This document shows, piece by piece, positions 40,503 to 42,039 of a stretch of 42,039 nucleotides of DNA; the stretch's first letter is position 1, and the number at the start of each line of letters is the position of its first letter. The notes beneath the pieces were generated by a model. That model ran no database searches, was not told the origin of the DNA, and saw only the letters and a program-made list of their open reading frames with translations. The DNA lies in NCBI GenBank assembly GCA_964479445.1, contig CAYZMH010000013.1, positions 1 through 42,039 on the forward strand. The letters are read 5' to 3'. The DNA is from CAYZMH01 sp964479445. GTDB lineage: Bacteria; Bacteroidota; Bacteroidia; Bacteroidales; GCA-2748055. The position numbers were made by a program, and so were the translations under genes.

Positions 40503-40560
40503 CAGCGCCGGCTATTGATGCACTGAGATGTAAATCACACCACGATAACCAATAAATGCA

Positions 40561-41979
40561 ATGGCTATGAAAAAATTTATGGATGAAAACTTCCTGCTGG
40601 AGAGCAAAGCGGCTGAAAGGCTCTACCACGAATATGCCCGGCCGATGCCGATCATAGATTACCACTGTCACCTTCCCCCGTCAGAGATCGCGGAGGATAA
40701 AAAATACAATAACCTCACCGAGATCTGGTTGGCCGGCGACCACTACAAGTGGCGGGCGATGCGCGCCAACGGGGTGGAAGAGCGTTACGTAACGGGCGAT
40801 GCACCCGACCGGGAGAAGTTTCTCAAATGGGCCGAGACGGTTCCTGCCACGCTGAGGAATCCGCTATACCACTGGACCCATATGGAACTGCAGCGCTATT
40901 TCGGGATCGATACCCTGCTGGGGCCCGACACGGCAGCCGAAATCTATGACCGGACGGCCGAGATGTTGCAGTCAGACGAATTTTCGGTTCGCAGCCTGCT
41001 TCGCAAAATGAATGTAGAGGTGGTTTGCACTACCGATGATCCGGTCGACTCGCTGGAACACCACCGGGTCATAGCCGGTGACAGGGTGGATACACTGGTC
41101 CTTCCCACCTGGCGCCCCGATAAAGCTATGGCCGTGGAGGATCCCGCGAAGTACAATGCCTACCTGGACAAATTGGAGGAGGCATCGGGAAAACCGGTCC
41201 GTTCCTTGATGGACCTGATGAATGCACTGCACGACCGGCATGATTTCTTCGCAGAGATGGGGTCAAGGTTGTCGGATCACGGACTGGAAACGATCGATTA
41301 CCGGGATTATACCCATGAAGAGATCGAACAGATCTTTGAAAAGGTACGCAGCGGTCATGAGCTTGATGCCGATCAGTCGGCAAAGTTCCGCACCGCCATG
41401 CTGGTGGAATTTGCCGTGATGGATCACGAAAAAGACTGGACCCAGCAGTTTCACCTGGGTGCCCTGCGCAACAATAATTCGAAGATGTTCGAAAAACTGG
41501 GTCCGGACACCGGCTTCGACTCCATCGGGGATTTCTCCATGGCCCGGTCGCTCTCCCGTTTTTTCGACCGGCTCGACAGCCAGGGCCAGCTGGCTCGAAC
41601 CATTCTCTATAACCTCAATCCAAACGACAACGAGCTGCTGGTGACCATGGCCTACAACTTCAATGACGGGAAGATCCCCGGTAAAATGCAGCTGGGTTCC
41701 GGCTGGTGGTTCCTGGATCAGAAGAAGGGAATGGAGGACCAGATGAATGCCCTTTCGCTGCTCGGACTGATCAGTCGGTTCGTCGGCATGCTCACAGACT
41801 CACGCAGTTTCCTCTCGTTCCCGAGGCATGAGTATTTCCGGCGTATTCTTTGCAACCTTTTTGGTTCGGATATGGAGAACGGACTCATTCCGGGTGATTT
41901 TGATATGGTGGGTGAAGTGGTGAGGGGGGTGTGTTATGGGAATGCAAAAACCTTCTTCGGCTTTTCCACGCAGAGGTAG
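40561..41979 (+). CDS. uxaC: Glucuronate isomerase (uronate isomerase)
   Basis: Isomerises D-glucuronate to D-fructuronate and D-galacturonate to D-tagaturonate. The 472 residues match the UxaC family (amidohydrolase fold): DYHCHLPPSEIAEDKKYNNLTEIWLAGDHYKWRAMR with H35 and H37, CTTDDPVDSLEHH, LPTWRPDKA, QFHLGALRNNN, GSGWWFLDQKKGMEDQM and DSRSFLSFPRHEYFRR. M3 (40567) is an alternative start. The normal end of the family lies near NAKTFF; the last residues GFSTQR are coded by the first unit of the tandem repeat that continues to the end of the window, so the repeat supplies the end of the reading frame, including its TAG stop. Confidence 0.96.
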   Translation: MAMKKFMDENFLLESKAAERLYHEYARPMPIIDYHCHLPPSEIAEDKKYNNLTEIWLAGDHYKWRAMRANGVEERYVTGDAPDREKFLKWAETVPATLRNPLYHWTHMELQRYFGIDTLLGPDTAAEIYDRTAEMLQSDEFSVRSLLRKMNVEVVCTTDDPVDSLEHHRVIAGDRVDTLVLPTWRPDKAMAVEDPAKYNAYLDKLEEASGKPVRSLMDLMNALHDRHDFFAEMGSRLSDHGLETIDYRDYTHEEIEQIFEKVRSGHELDADQSAKFRTAMLVEFAVMDHEKDWTQQFHLGALRNNNSKMFEKLGPDTGFDSIGDFSMARSLSRFFDRLDSQGQLARTILYNLNPNDNELLVTMAYNFNDGKIPGKMQLGSGWWFLDQKKGMEDQMNALSLLGLISRFVGMLTDSRSFLSFPRHEYFRRILCNLFGSDMENGLIPGDFDMVGEVVRGVCYGNAKTFFGFSTQR

Positions 41980-42039
41980 GGGTTCACGCAGAGGTGGTTC
42001 ACGCAGAGGTGGTTCACGCAGAGGTGGTTCACGCAGAGG
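41965..42039 (+). repeat. 15-bp tandem repeat running from the end of uxaC off the window
   Basis: The unit is TTCACGCAGAGGTGG. A divergent first unit (TCCACGCAGAGGTAG, 41965-41979) forms the last four codons and the stop of uxaC. After GGG, perfect units start at 41983, 41998 and 42013, and a fourth starting at 42028 is cut by the window end. Past the stop the same frame would read WFTQR repeatedly. The array may be longer beyond the window. Confidence 0.9.

Noticed and set aside
41965..42039. CRISPR array
   Set aside because: The units abut directly with no unique spacers and are only 15 bases long. It is a simple tandem repeat.

Overview
The window is a chromosomal segment of a Bacteroidota bacterium, most likely order Bacteroidales or Marinilabiliales. 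The evidence is a SusC/RagA TonB-dependent receptor, a PorD (type IX secretion) gene, a short 286-residue RpoD, the gene order bamD-rpoZ-coaBC-porD-recN, a sphingolipid-type alpha-oxoamine synthase, and several promoters of the Bacteroidota form TTTG-N18..20-TAnnTTTG. It looks like ordinary vertically inherited sequence; I saw no insertion sequence, prophage, integrase or CRISPR array.

Layout. 1-2549: 5' half of a susC-like gene (minus strand, running off the window) behind a 935-base non-coding stretch. That stretch holds its promoter, operator-like palindromes, and a second copy of the promoter, leader and start codon followed by only 22 codons. 2550-6773: histidine-degradation operon DUF819 membrane protein - hutI - ftcD. 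6862-12752: housekeeping cluster bamD-rpoZ-coaBC-porD-recN-fabI. coaBC is split in two by a frame change at an A10 run. 12839-15302: SPT-like enzyme and thioredoxin reductase. 15671-15850: tRNA-Pro(GGG) with consensus promoter and terminator. 15885-25061: a nucleotide-cyclase/HD fusion, a secreted EEP-family hydrolase, uvrB, rpoD, htrA, dapF and an S9-like hydrolase. 25130-29402: two flavodoxin-fold proteins, a small NUMOD1-like DNA-binding protein, a sialate O-acetylesterase and an SDR.

29519-41979 is the most interesting part: a hexuronate-catabolism region. UxaC, UxaE, an SDR-type mannonate oxidoreductase and UxuA together convert D-glucuronate and D-galacturonate to 2-keto-3-deoxygluconate (KDG). 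The minus-strand operon continues without large gaps from uxuA into a PPi-type phosphofructokinase homologue, a HAD phosphatase, a LarA-type (nickel-pincer) racemase/epimerase homologue with its key residues intact, and pdxB; the last three genes overlap by 4 bases each. gnd follows 127 bases later. No KDG kinase or KDPG aldolase is in the window. A LacI-family regulator sits between the two divergent halves. A near-palindromic operator overlaps the uxaE promoter, and 15 of its 16 bases recur inside the lacI coding sequence.

The window ends in a 15-bp tandem repeat that begins inside the last codons of uxaC.
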